Shown here in pieces: positions 7,603-18,742 of a stretch of 64,000 bases of DNA. How positions within the stretch are numbered: the stretch's first letter is position 1; every line of letters starts with the position of its first letter. The stretch is from positions 1 to 64,000 of the forward strand of contig WLNJ01000001.1 in assembly GCA_009699865.1 (NCBI GenBank), in the 5' to 3' direction. This stretch comes from Actinomycetota bacterium (lineage in GTDB: Bacteria; Actinomycetota; Thermoleophilia; Solirubrobacterales; Solirubrobacteraceae). The notes below the pieces were generated by a model. The model made no database searches and was not told the DNA's origin. It saw only the letters and a program-made list of their open reading frames with translations. The position numbers and the translations under genes are program-made.

Positions 7603-8352
7603 CTACCGTGCCGCCGCTGGCCGCAACCTGATGTTCGCGTGAAACTCGACTGTGTCGTTGACAGCACGCTCTGCCTGACGTAGCGCCCGCTCATCCGTCT
7701 CGCCCGTTTGTGCGAGCGGAGAGCCCAACGCGGCCACCATCCAATCGAGAGCTTCACCCCCCAATGGGAACCCATCCCCTCCACATTCTGAGCAGATAAC
7801 CCCACCGGCCTCCCCTGAAAAAGCCGTGATTCCATCCTTAGATCCGCAGCCCGCGCAACTGGACAAATGAGGCTGCAGGCCGATCGCCACTAGGAGCTTG
7901 AGCCGGAAGGAAACCTGCGTTGCCTTAGTGGCGAGAGCTTGGTCTGACGCAACTGATGCCAGCGCATTGACGAGGAGGTTGTAGGCGTTGGCGTGAGGGT
8001 CTGGTCCGTCAAGCAGGCGCGAGACCGCATCGCAGGCCCTGGCTGCCCAGTCGAGCGACGCTGCACTTGTCCGAAGGCCTGCATTCGCCTCGATCGTCTC
8101 AACCCCAGACACCGCCATCAGATCACCCTTCCCAACGCGGAGAATCATCTTGGCCCGGGTAAACGGTTCCAGACGCGCGCCAAAACGACTCTTGGTCTTG
8201 CGGGCTCCCTTGGCAATTGCGCCGAGGCGGCCGTCTTCCGGCGAGTAGAGGTGAAGTATCCGGTCGGCCTCGCCGTAACGGATTGACCTAAGGATCAGCG
8301 CCTCTGTCTGCAGAGTGCGGCTCAAGCCGATGCCCAAACTAGGTCGTGACAA
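7603..8352 (-). CDS. recO: DNA repair protein RecO
   Basis: A 249-residue RecO, the mediator that helps load RecA onto SSB-coated DNA in the RecFOR pathway. The N-terminal OB fold shows TEALILRSIRYGEADRIL and SPEDGRLGAIAKGARKTKSRFG. A central Cys4 zinc site follows, CAGCG and CSEC about residues 166 and 188. The annotated start is TTG 8352; in-frame TTG codons a few residues later would start closer to the usual family N-terminus, so the start is uncertain. It lies 12 bases ahead of dgt on the same strand. Confidence 0.93.
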   Translation of the reverse strand: MSRPSLGIGLSRTLQTEALILRSIRYGEADRILHLYSPEDGRLGAIAKGARKTKSRFGARLEPFTRAKMILRVGKGDLMAVSGVETIEANAGLRTSAASLDWAARACDAVSRLLDGPDPHANAYNLLVNALASVASDQALATKATQVSFRLKLLVAIGLQPHLSSCAGCGSKDGITAFSGEAGGVICSECGGDGFPLGGEALDWMVAALGSPLAQTGETDERALRQAERAVNDTVEFHANIRLRPAAAR

Positions 8353-8400
8353 GAGATTCTCATCATGCCGTCGCGCAATCTCGCTAACGTCTCAAAGACC

Positions 8401-8652
8401 ATGGCTTCATTCACCGTATACACAACCGATCCCTGCCCTTACTGCTCTCGCGCCAAGGCGCTACTGAAAGCTCGCTCAATTGAGTTCGAAGAGATCAATC
8501 TGGCGCGCGACCCGGACGGACGGACAGAGCTGGCCGAGAAGACCGGCCTAATGACATTTCCGCAGATCGTTGTTGATGGTGAAACGCTTGGCGGCTGGAC
8601 CGAGTTAGAAGCGGCAGATCGCTCGGGACGCCTAGCTGAACTCATCGGCTGA
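8401..8652 (+). CDS. Glutaredoxin (GrxC-type)
   Basis: An 83-residue monothiol/dithiol glutaredoxin fold with the active site CPYC close to the N-terminus (FTVYTTDPCPYCSRAKALL), cis-proline in TFPQIVVDG and the GG of LGGWTEL, all as in Grx3. It would reduce disulfides using a low-molecular-weight thiol. ATG 8401 is preferred over ATG 8365 because the fold begins right there; neither has a strong ribosome-binding site. It is the only + strand gene within a long minus-strand run, sitting between recO and mutM and overlapping the 3' end of mutM by 11 bases, convergently. Confidence 0.9.
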   Translation: MASFTVYTTDPCPYCSRAKALLKARSIEFEEINLARDPDGRTELAEKTGLMTFPQIVVDGETLGGWTELEAADRSGRLAELIG

Positions 8653-9484
8653 CCTTCACCCTCGAAGGCCGGGGTTGGCACTGCTCGCAACAGTAAGTTG
8701 AGCGCCCTCCAACTTTGAAGCGGACAATCACATTGCCGCACTCAGGGCAGCCCTGCCCCTCTCTTCGGTGGACAAGAAACTCGGACTGATAGGCACCCCA
8801 CGCGCCATCGGGGTCTCTGAAGTCATCGATGGTCGCTCCCCCAGCATCAATTCCAGCCTGGAGAGCATCGATGATTCCTAAGCGAAGCTGGGCAGCCTGT
8901 TCGCGTGTCACCCCACGGGGCATCCTAAGCGGGTGAAGGCGGGCCCTAAAGAGAGCTTCGTCGGCATAGATATTCCCGATTCCCGCAACCAGCTTTTGGT
9001 CGAGTAGGAAGTTCTTCAGAGGTGACCTCCGATCTCGGGTGAGCGAGAAGAAGTGGTCTGCTGTGAAGTCTCGGTCAAATGGCTCTAGCCCTAACCTCGA
9101 GGAGAAGTAGCTGTCCACATCAGCTGACTCCAGCAAGTGACCGGTCCCAAATCGGCGCGGGTCGTTGAAGACGACAGTCACCCCGCCGGAGAGATTAAGT
9201 CGGAGCCTCTCATGGCCCTGCACCACAACCGGGTCGATCAGCAATGTCCCGGTCATGCGGAGGTGCATCAGAAGCGTTTGAGCGCTGCTTAGAGCCACAA
9301 CGATGTATTTACCGCGCCTCCCGACCTCAGTCACCGTTACACCGCTCAGGGAGCCTTCAAATCGCTCAGGTGACGCAGGGGTGCAGAATCTCGGATCAAG
9401 AACCTCAACAGCCTCGATCTCGCGTCCGAGAAGCGTGGGACGCAGTCGCCTTACAACTGTTTCAACCTCAGGAAGCTCGGGCAC
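8642..9484 (-). CDS. mutM: Formamidopyrimidine-DNA glycosylase (Fpg)
   Basis: A 280-residue bifunctional DNA glycosylase/AP lyase that removes 8-oxoguanine and formamidopyrimidines. The N-terminus PELPEVETVVRRL supplies the catalytic P2 and E3; the conserved lysine is in GRRGKYIVV near residue 58. The helix-two-turn-helix region (DQKLVAGIGNIYADEALFRA) and the C-terminal Cys4 zinc finger (CPECG and CCEQCQ) are intact. Translation starts at GTG 9484. It follows xerD in the same direction. Confidence 0.96.
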   Translation of the reverse strand: MPELPEVETVVRRLRPTLLGREIEAVEVLDPRFCTPASPERFEGSLSGVTVTEVGRRGKYIVVALSSAQTLLMHLRMTGTLLIDPVVVQGHERLRLNLSGGVTVVFNDPRRFGTGHLLESADVDSYFSSRLGLEPFDRDFTADHFFSLTRDRRSPLKNFLLDQKLVAGIGNIYADEALFRARLHPLRMPRGVTREQAAQLRLGIIDALQAGIDAGGATIDDFRDPDGAWGAYQSEFLVHRREGQGCPECGNVIVRFKVGGRSTYCCEQCQPRPSRVKVSR

Positions 9485-9523
9485 AGCCTCAAGTCAAGCA
9501 GGCTTGCCATTCACTGGAGAGCT

Positions 9524-10453
9524 TCAGAGCCGGGCGCGCGGATGCGCGGCAAAGTACGACTCTTTTAGATCCTCATTCGAGAGATGCGTATACATCTGCG
9601 TAGTGGCCGCGTCAGCGTGACCAAGCATCTCCTGGAGCGCCCTAAGGTCACACCCACCTGCCAACAGATGAGTAGCGAAGCTGTGGCGGAGAGTGTGGGG
9701 AGTCATCCGGCCCTCTAGCCCCGCGGTCTTGGCATGGCGACTAACAATCCCGTGCAGTCCCTGTCGGGTGAGCGCTCCCCCACGCTGATTAACAAACACC
9801 CGCCGTTCTTCCTTAACTCCAACAATTGCGGGCCGGCCCTTCTCGAGCCAATCACTCAGCGAAGTCTGAGCATCTCGGCCAATCGGCACCATCCGCTCTT
9901 TGCCGCCTTTACCGATGACCCTTAGTGTTCCCTCAACGAGGTCCAGTCGCGCAAGCTCAAGACCGGTCAGCTCGCTTGCCCGGAGACCGCATGCGTACAT
10001 CGTTTCCAAGATAGCTCGGTCGCGTAGACCCGCCGCGGTTGTTACATCAGGCTGGGTGAGCAGTGCGCCGACCTCTTCTCTGGAAAGCACCTTGGGAAGC
10101 CTCCGGTCGCGGGCTGGAGAACGGAGGTGCCGGGTGGGATCCCCCTCAATTAGCTCCTCACGCCTCAGCCACTTGAAGTAGGTCCGCAAACATGCCACCT
10201 TTCTGCGCAGAGTCGCCGCTGACACGCCGGGAACATCACCCGCACCAGTCGCGAGCGAAGCTGTCCAAGCGGCCAGATCCGACTCCGTGGCATTAGGGAG
10301 AGACCGACCCTTCTCGGACAGGAAGGTCGCCAACTGCAGAAGGTCGGTCCGATATGCCTCAAGCGTGTTTCGAGAGAGCCCTCGCTCAAGCTCAAGCGAC
10401 CCGAGAAAATCTAGTAGGTGATCCTCTCGGACAGAAGCTGGCATTCCCCACAT
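9524..10453 (-). CDS. xerD: Site-specific tyrosine recombinase XerD-like
   Basis: A 309-residue tyrosine recombinase, expected to resolve chromosome dimers at dif with a XerC partner not present here. An N-terminal SAM-like domain (DFLGSLELERGLSRNTLEAYRTDL) is followed by the catalytic domain with the Arg in GLRASELTGL, HTLRHSFATHLL (HxxR), the second His in LGHADAATTQ and the Tyr in MYTHLS. ATG 10453 is used; ATG 10444, three codons later, is equally plausible. The position among pyrG, recN and mutM is that of the housekeeping XerD rather than of a mobile-element integrase. Confidence 0.92.
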   Translation of the reverse strand: MWGMPASVREDHLLDFLGSLELERGLSRNTLEAYRTDLLQLATFLSEKGRSLPNATESDLAAWTASLATGAGDVPGVSAATLRRKVACLRTYFKWLRREELIEGDPTRHLRSPARDRRLPKVLSREEVGALLTQPDVTTAAGLRDRAILETMYACGLRASELTGLELARLDLVEGTLRVIGKGGKERMVPIGRDAQTSLSDWLEKGRPAIVGVKEERRVFVNQRGGALTRQGLHGIVSRHAKTAGLEGRMTPHTLRHSFATHLLAGGCDLRALQEMLGHADAATTQMYTHLSNEDLKESYFAAHPRARL

Positions 10454-10496
10454 TTCGGCGGGAGTAGCGTTCCACCTTCACACGGCACCTGACCGG

Positions 10497-13138
<2,642 letters not shown>

Positions 13139-14809
13139 TTACGCACCCGACAGCAGCTCTCGCGCGTGGGCCAAGGCAGCTTCATCGCCGTCCGGAGCAC
13201 CTAGCATTCGGACCATCTCCTCGAGAACCTGATCGCCGACAAGAGCCTCAACAGTAGTGACCGACTCGCCCTCGGAGACGCCCTTGCTGATCCTGAAGTT
13301 CCGATCCGCACCGGCAGCAACTTGAGGCAAGTGAGTGATGCAGAGCACCTGCCGTTGGGAAGCAAGCGCCTTCAGACGCTCGCCCACGGCCTTCGCTGTG
13401 CGACCACCAATCCCCGCGTCGATCTCGTCGAACACAACAAGCTTGCCCGGGCTGCCTTCTCCCCCTTCAATCGCTACGGAAAGCAGCGCCAAAAGTATCC
13501 GGCTCATCTCGCCGCCCGAAGCAGACTCGCTGATCGGAGCGGGGTCTATCCCGGCATTGGCAGATACCAAGAACTCAACCGTGTCCCCACCTGTCGGGCC
13601 AGGCTCAGGCCGTGGATCAACCGAGATGCGGAACCGAGCGCCTTCGAGCGCAAGGTCGCCGAGGACCTCTTGCACTGCGGGAGCCAGCTGCTTGGCCGCC
13701 TTCACACGCCCAGCCCTCAGCTGCACAGCAACAGCGGTGGCCGCAGCAAGAGCCTCATCACTTGCCTTCTTGGCACGCGAGACGGCCTGGTCAAGGTCGG
13801 AGATCTCCTCAAGCCTGCCGGCCGAAACCTCAGCGTGCGCAAGAACCGCGTCGAGACTTCCACCGTGCTTGAGCAGCAGCCGCTCCAGCTCGTCAAGGCG
13901 TTCCTCAACCTCTCCAAGCCGCTCGGGGGAGCCATCAAGACCGTCAAGCAAACTCCGGGCCTCTCGGGAAGCATCATCGAGCTCAATTCCAAGCTCAGAC
14001 AGACGCGAACCCAGAGCATCAACCGCTCCGTCGACCCCGGCAACTGTCTCAAACAGCCGCCCCGCCGCCCCGAGGGAATCGAGAGGTGAGTCACCGGCGT
14101 CCGAATTGTTCAATCCAGAGAGAGCCGTTAGTGCGTCACGCAGCCCATCAATTCTGCGGAGCCGTTCACGCTCGGCCCGAAGAGAGTCCATTTCGGCCGC
14201 GGATGGCGCGAGGCGCTCAATCTCCTCAACCTCGTATCGGAGGAGATCAACCTCGCGCTGGTAGCCCCCACCGTCACCGCTGAGCGATTCAAGGTGAGCA
14301 GATGCCTCTCGGACCCTTTGGTGAGCCTCAGCCGCCTGATCGCGCAGGCCGATCTGCTCTGCCCCAACAGCGCCATCAAGGACGTCCATCTGGAAGGTCG
14401 CAAGGCCGAGCTTGCGGTGTTCGTGCTGCCCGTGAAAAGAGAGAACTGCTGAGCCGAGCTCCCGCAGATCCCCAACGGTGGCTGTACGCCCGTTGATCAG
14501 GGCTCTGCTGCGCCCGTCGGGCCAGAGTCGCCTCGCCAGGACCAGCTCCTCGCTCCCCTCAGGGAGAAGGTCTGCGAGCTCTTCGCTCAGACCCGGTGGC
14601 AGTGAGAACGCCCCCTCGACCCATGCCTCCTTAGCTCCGGGCCGGACCAGACCGCTTCTTGACCGCTCTCCCAGCAACAGACCAAGTGCCGTGGCCAACA
14701 GTGTTTTGCCTGCGCCAGTCTCGCCCGTGAGGACGTTAAGACCTGGTCCAAGCCGCATCTCAGCGGCTTCGATCAGCAACAGATTCTCAATCTTGAGGTC
14801 AGTAAGCAC
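13139..14809 (-). CDS. recN: DNA repair ATPase RecN
   Basis: A 556-residue SMC-like repair protein acting on double-strand breaks. The Walker A motif GETGAGKT is at residues 29-36, then a long coiled-coil arm (about 160-360), then the C-terminal half with SASGGEMSRILLAL and the Walker B segment LVVFDEIDAGIGG. GTG 14809 is the start. No LexA-type GAAC/GTTC box was seen in the short space after nadK. It lies between nadK and pyrG, the usual neighbourhood for this gene. Confidence 0.96.
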   Translation of the reverse strand: MLTDLKIENLLLIEAAEMRLGPGLNVLTGETGAGKTLLATALGLLLGERSRSGLVRPGAKEAWVEGAFSLPPGLSEELADLLPEGSEELVLARRLWPDGRSRALINGRTATVGDLRELGSAVLSFHGQHEHRKLGLATFQMDVLDGAVGAEQIGLRDQAAEAHQRVREASAHLESLSGDGGGYQREVDLLRYEVEEIERLAPSAAEMDSLRAERERLRRIDGLRDALTALSGLNNSDAGDSPLDSLGAAGRLFETVAGVDGAVDALGSRLSELGIELDDASREARSLLDGLDGSPERLGEVEERLDELERLLLKHGGSLDAVLAHAEVSAGRLEEISDLDQAVSRAKKASDEALAAATAVAVQLRAGRVKAAKQLAPAVQEVLGDLALEGARFRISVDPRPEPGPTGGDTVEFLVSANAGIDPAPISESASGGEMSRILLALLSVAIEGGEGSPGKLVVFDEIDAGIGGRTAKAVGERLKALASQRQVLCITHLPQVAAGADRNFRISKGVSEGESVTTVEALVGDQVLEEMVRMLGAPDGDEAALAHARELLSGA

Positions 14810-14857
14810 AGACCCGGTCTACCAGCGGAGGGGGACGGAGCGCGTCCACCGGCACAC

Positions 14858-15709
14858 TCAGGAGGCTAAACGTCCGAACTTCTGTCGCAAACGGTGGTAG
14901 AAGCTTGAACCTGGAACTTGGGCCAGTCTGCCCGCCGCCTGCATGTAACTGATCTCCAGCTGACCACCGGGAGGAAGCTCACCGATCGGCCTGCCGTCAA
15001 CGGCAACATCGACAGGCTCATTGCTCGAGCGATTAACCAAGGTCACGTTGTCATCCGGGGCAACAATCAGTGCGCGGGCCGTAAGCGAGTGTGGAGCGAT
15101 AAACGAAACGACATAGCCGCTCACACCCCACGCCACGACAGGGCCACCATTGGCAAGGTTGTAACCAGTTGAGCCAGCCGGGGTCGAAAGCACCATCCCG
15201 TCGCAACGAACTCGCCCAACCTCCTCACCACCAACCAAATACGCAATGTCGGCAACACGCAGGCCAGGGCGGCGCTGCAAGGCCAGATCATTGAACGCCG
15301 GCATCGGCCCAGACATGCTCGAGGTCAGAGCCGGAAGGTCGAGAATGTCAAAGTCTCCCTCGAGTGCGCGAATCACCGATTCTTCGAACCCATCATCAGG
15401 GTCTGTCGCTGCTAGGAACCCAACCTCGCCGAAGTTGATCCCATAGGCGGGAGCAGGCGCTGCCCAAGCTGTTGATGCTCTCAGCCCCCTCAGGATGGTT
15501 CCATCGCCTCCGAGGCAGAGCCAAACATCCGGACCAGTCTCCGGGGATGGGTCGGCCAGAACCGCCGGATCCAAGCCGTGACGGGCAATCTCGTCATCCG
15601 ATGCCCAGACTCCAACACCGGTTGCCTTGGCAAGCTCAAAGACCTTGCCGACCGCGTCACTAGTGACCGCTGGGTCGTTGTGAGTTACAAGAGCGCAGAC
15701 GCGGCTCAT
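14858..15709 (-). CDS. nadK: NAD kinase
   Basis: A 283-residue NAD(+) kinase making NADP(+). The GGDGT motif is at residues 67-71 (WLCLGGDGTILRG), NFGEVGFLA follows, and the glycine-rich segment STPAGSTGYNLANGGPVV is the second conserved block. The ATG overlaps the tlyA stop by four bases (ATGA), so the two are probably translated together, as in many Gram-positive genomes. Confidence 0.96.
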   Translation of the reverse strand: MSRVCALVTHNDPAVTSDAVGKVFELAKATGVGVWASDDEIARHGLDPAVLADPSPETGPDVWLCLGGDGTILRGLRASTAWAAPAPAYGINFGEVGFLAATDPDDGFEESVIRALEGDFDILDLPALTSSMSGPMPAFNDLALQRRPGLRVADIAYLVGGEEVGRVRCDGMVLSTPAGSTGYNLANGGPVVAWGVSGYVVSFIAPHSLTARALIVAPDDNVTLVNRSSNEPVDVAVDGRPIGELPPGGQLEISYMQAAGRLAQVPGSSFYHRLRQKFGRLAS

Positions 15710-16530
15710 GGCTCAGCCCTCATCAGCATCTCCTCAAGTGAGGACTCTGAAACAACCTCGCTGCCGCGGCGCAGGTGGACAAAGCTTTCAAGGTTGCCCT
15801 TAGGCCCCGGGAGTCCCGACGAGACGAAAGCTTGCGGCACAAACCCAAATCGCGGGGCGGCAATCCCTACCTGCCGAAGGGCATCCCTTCGATCATCAGC
15901 ATCCCGAACGACGCCACCCTTGCCCACGCGCTCCTTCCCAACCTCAAACTGAGGCTTGATGAGAGCAACAATCTCCGCGTCCTCAGCACAGCAAAGACCG
16001 ATCGCACCCAAGACCTTCTCCAATGCGATGAACGAGACATCACAGACAACAAAGTCAGATACCCAAGGGAGCTGAGCTGGCTCTAGGTGGCGCGCGTTGA
16101 CACGCTCCATAACATGCACGCGCTCATCCTGACGAAGCTTCCATGCCAGTTCGCCATAGGCAACATCTAGAGCAATCACTCTGCGAGCACCGCGTTGAAG
16201 GAGGCAGTCTGTGAAGCCTCCGGTGGAAGCGCCTACATCCAGCGCTGAGACCCCCTCAACGTCGAGCTCAAGCTGGTCAAGCGCGTTGGTCATCTTGATT
16301 CCCCCGCGCGACACAAACGCGATTCCTCCCTCAACGGAGACCTCAACATCATCAGCAACGAGCTGACCTGGTTTGCGCGCACGCTCCCGATCCTTGCCCA
16401 ACAGAACCTCGCCCGCAATTACAGATGCCGAGGCCTTAGCCCGCGAGTCGAAGAGACCACGCGCTGTGAGCACGACGTCAAGCCGCTGCTTGGAGGAGCT
16501 CTTAACCCCCAGGGTGCTCGTGGTATCCAT
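15706..16530 (-). CDS. tlyA: TlyA-family 16S/23S rRNA 2'-O-methyltransferase (hemolysin A-like)
   Basis: An N-terminal S4 RNA-binding domain (QRLDVVLTARGLFDSRAKA) precedes an FtsJ-like Rossmann methyltransferase domain with LDVGASTGGFTDCLLQRGA for SAM binding and a late IKPQFEVGKERVGKGG motif. TlyA enzymes methylate 2'-hydroxyls in rRNA; in mycobacteria this affects capreomycin sensitivity. The frame is open upstream to a GTG at 16557, adding nine residues; ATG 16530 is chosen because the S4 domain follows soon after, but the ribosome-binding site does not settle it. The next gene is nadK, with a 4-base overlap. Confidence 0.93.
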   Translation of the reverse strand: MDTTSTLGVKSSSKQRLDVVLTARGLFDSRAKASASVIAGEVLLGKDRERARKPGQLVADDVEVSVEGGIAFVSRGGIKMTNALDQLELDVEGVSALDVGASTGGFTDCLLQRGARRVIALDVAYGELAWKLRQDERVHVMERVNARHLEPAQLPWVSDFVVCDVSFIALEKVLGAIGLCCAEDAEIVALIKPQFEVGKERVGKGGVVRDADDRRDALRQVGIAAPRFGFVPQAFVSSGLPGPKGNLESFVHLRRGSEVVSESSLEEMLMRAEP

Positions 16531-16570
16531 CTGTCGAATGATGGCACCTCGCTTCACCTCTTGGGAAAAT

Positions 16571-16585
16571 GAGGATCAAATCCTC
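16571..16585 (-). other. Small perfect hairpin in the tlyA leader
   Basis: GAGGAT and ATCCTC pair perfectly around three bases, about 14 bases upstream of the tlyA GTG at 16557; on the minus strand it is followed by ATTTTCCC. It could be a weak terminator/attenuator or a start-region structure. Only six base pairs, so this is tentative. Confidence 0.25.
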
Positions 16586-16733
16586 GAGATTCGAACCTGA
16601 TGGCCTATGTGCGGCAACTCACATCGGACAAGACGACGCTGTGTCACGATCACACCTGCGTAGGGCACCCGCCCCATAAGGCCCGCCCTGCGCCAGATAC
16701 GAGCAGCAAAACATATGTATCTCTCCTCCCCGG

Positions 16734-16776
16734 AAGGGCCTCCCTTAAAAGAGGCCCTTCCTCTTGGAGAGGAAGG
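16734..16776 (-). terminator. Two overlapping hairpins directly after dxs
   Basis: On the minus strand, AGAGGAAGG pairs with CCTTCCTCT around three bases (16756-16776), and AAGGGCCTC pairs with GAGGCCCTT around eight bases (16734-16759). Both arms are nine perfect base pairs and they share four bases, so they cannot both form completely. They lie two bases past the dxs stop. The T-run is in the loop rather than after the stem, so this may end the dxs transcript or act as a transcript-end stabiliser. Confidence 0.5.
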
Positions 16777-16777
16777 G

Positions 16778-18742
16778 TCAGCTGCCGGCTACAGAGCCAC
16801 GGGCTTCCGACACCGCGGCCTCAACACGTTCAGCGATGCGCTCCGGGGTATAACCAACCTCCTGATGTAAGAGGGCAGGAGCGCCATGCGTGACAAAGCG
16901 GTCTGGAAGACCAACGCGAAGCACGCGTGCCACTACGCCAGCATCATTGAGCGTCTCCAGTACTGCACTACCAAAGCCTCCTTGAAGCACGCCCTCTTCA
17001 ACAGTCACAACAAGATCATGTTCAGCCGCAATCTGGGCCATTAGGCCAGCATCAATTGGCTTGGCGAACCGAGCGTCAACAACAGTCGGGTTAAGCCCGC
17101 CTTCGCGCAGGATCTCCGCGGCCGCAAGTGACTTCTCCACGCCGCTGCCATAGCCAACGAGAGCAACCCGCTCTCCCTGAACGAGAATCTCGCCGGTACC
17201 GATCTCAATGCTCTCGGGCTGAGCTGGAATTGTCACGCCGGCAGCCGCACCGCGTGGGTAACGGATCCCAACGGGTCCACCATCGTGGTTAATCGCGGTG
17301 TGGAGCATGTTCACGAGCATCGCCTCATCACGGGGCGCCATGAGCGTGATGTTGGGAAGAGCGCGTAGGTACGCAATATCAAAGACACCGTGATGGGTCG
17401 GGCCATCGTCGCCAACAAGTCCAGCGCGATCCATCGCTATGACAACGGGTAGCGACTGAAGGCAGAGGTCATGGACAATCTGGTCAAAGCCGCGCTGCAG
17501 GAAAGTTGAGTAGATGGCAACCACGGGTCTAGTGCCCTCGAGCGACAGGCCCGCTGCGAACAGAAGAGCCTGCTGTTCAGCAATACCAACATCGAAGTAC
17601 CTCTCGGGCATCTCCTCCTGAAGAATGTTGAGCCCTGTACCCGAGTTCATCGCGGCCGTAACTCCGACCACGCGTGGGTCGCGCCTGCACTCATCCACCA
17701 TCGCGTGCCCAAACACCTCAGTCCAGGTGGGCACCGGAGTCGGCGCGGGGCCTGTTGGAACCTTCTTGGCAGCAGGCGCCCGGTCAACAATCGAATTGGG
17801 CTTTGCCGCATGCCACTGCTCCATTCCCTCCAGCCCACCATCCTCAGCTGGAGCAAAGCCCTTGCCCTTGACTGTTGCGCAGTGGACGACAACTGGCCTG
17901 TCAGCGTCAAGCGCCTCCTTCAATGCGGCTCGCAGGCTGTGCACGTCGTGCCCATCTACCACACCGACATAAGCCCAATCAAGTTCTTCCCACCAAAGGC
18001 CTGGGGCAGCAAACGCCTTGATTGACTCCTTCAGATGCGGACCGAGGCGCTCAAAGGTGGCGCCAATGCCGGCTGGGAGCTTGGACAGCCCGCCTTCTAT
18101 TCCCTCACGGGCGTGCCAGAGTTTTGGATTCAGACGGATGCGGTTGAAATAGCGCGACATCGCACCAACATTCGGCGAAATCGACATGCCGTTGTCATTG
18201 AGGACAACGACCAGAGGGGTGCCGAGCCCACCAGCTTGGTGGATCGCCTCGAACGCAACCCCACCGGTCATTGCTCCGTCACCAATAACCGCGACTACTC
18301 GCCCATCAGCAACTGGAAGCCCTTCAACTTGAGCACGCTTCATGCCCTCCTTCATCCCCACTCCGTAGCCAATCGAAGTGGATGCATGCCCTGCTCCCAT
18401 GGCATCGTGCTCCGACTCTTCGATTGAGCAGAACGGACTTAAGCCCCCATAGGAGCGGATGGTCGAAAGCTGGTCGCGCCGACCAGTGAGGATCTTGTGC
18501 GGATACGCCTGATGACCAACGTCCCAAAGAACTTTGTCTCTTGGACTATCGAGCAACGAATGAATCGCCACCGCGATCTCACAGGTACCGAGGTTGGCTC
18601 CAAAGTGTCCGCCAATCTCCCCCACCGTGTCGATGATGTGCTCGCGCACCTCCTGAGCCACCTGCTGAAGCTGGGAGTCGTCGAGACCGTGAAGGTCGCG
18701 GGGTCCGTTTACGGCATCGAGAAGTCGCTTGGTGTCAGTCAT
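16778..18742 (-). CDS. dxs: 1-deoxy-D-xylulose-5-phosphate synthase
   Basis: A 654-residue thiamine-diphosphate enzyme condensing pyruvate and glyceraldehyde 3-phosphate, the first step of the MEP isoprenoid pathway. The ThDP-binding motif is VIGDGAMTGGVAFEA with NDNGMSI following; the transketolase pyrimidine domain has DRAGLVGDDGPTHHG, and the C-terminal domain is complete. The ATG overlaps the stop of the prenyl synthase gene upstream (ATGA), linking precursor supply with chain elongation. Paired hairpins follow the stop. Confidence 0.97.
   Translation of the reverse strand: MTDTKRLLDAVNGPRDLHGLDDSQLQQVAQEVREHIIDTVGEIGGHFGANLGTCEIAVAIHSLLDSPRDKVLWDVGHQAYPHKILTGRRDQLSTIRSYGGLSPFCSIEESEHDAMGAGHASTSIGYGVGMKEGMKRAQVEGLPVADGRVVAVIGDGAMTGGVAFEAIHQAGGLGTPLVVVLNDNGMSISPNVGAMSRYFNRIRLNPKLWHAREGIEGGLSKLPAGIGATFERLGPHLKESIKAFAAPGLWWEELDWAYVGVVDGHDVHSLRAALKEALDADRPVVVHCATVKGKGFAPAEDGGLEGMEQWHAAKPNSIVDRAPAAKKVPTGPAPTPVPTWTEVFGHAMVDECRRDPRVVGVTAAMNSGTGLNILQEEMPERYFDVGIAEQQALLFAAGLSLEGTRPVVAIYSTFLQRGFDQIVHDLCLQSLPVVIAMDRAGLVGDDGPTHHGVFDIAYLRALPNITLMAPRDEAMLVNMLHTAINHDGGPVGIRYPRGAAAGVTIPAQPESIEIGTGEILVQGERVALVGYGSGVEKSLAAAEILREGGLNPTVVDARFAKPIDAGLMAQIAAEHDLVVTVEEGVLQGGFGSAVLETLNDAGVVARVLRVGLPDRFVTHGAPALLHQEVGYTPERIAERVEAAVSEARGSVAGS

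Noticed and set aside
8365-8400. Longer start for the glutaredoxin gene at ATG 8365
   Set aside because: The added residues have no family counterpart and no better ribosome-binding site; ATG 8401 is kept.
9524-10453. Reading the tyrosine recombinase as an integrase of a mobile element
   Set aside because: Its neighbours are conserved housekeeping genes, no attachment repeats were seen, and the sequence fits XerD.
13335-14264. Long + strand open frame (309 codons) opposite recN
   Set aside because: Its translation is Arg/Ser-rich low complexity with no domain, and recN on the other strand is complete; it is a codon-bias shadow.
14810-14857. Possible SOS (LexA) box upstream of recN
   Set aside because: The 48-base spacer has no GAAC/GTTC palindrome; an AGACC-C-GGTCT palindrome is present but is not a LexA site.
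16585-16605. T-arm-like sequence GGTTCGAATC on the minus strand, suggesting a tRNA or tmRNA end
   Set aside because: No matching acceptor, D or anticodon arm could be folded around it and the pairing T-stem is absent.
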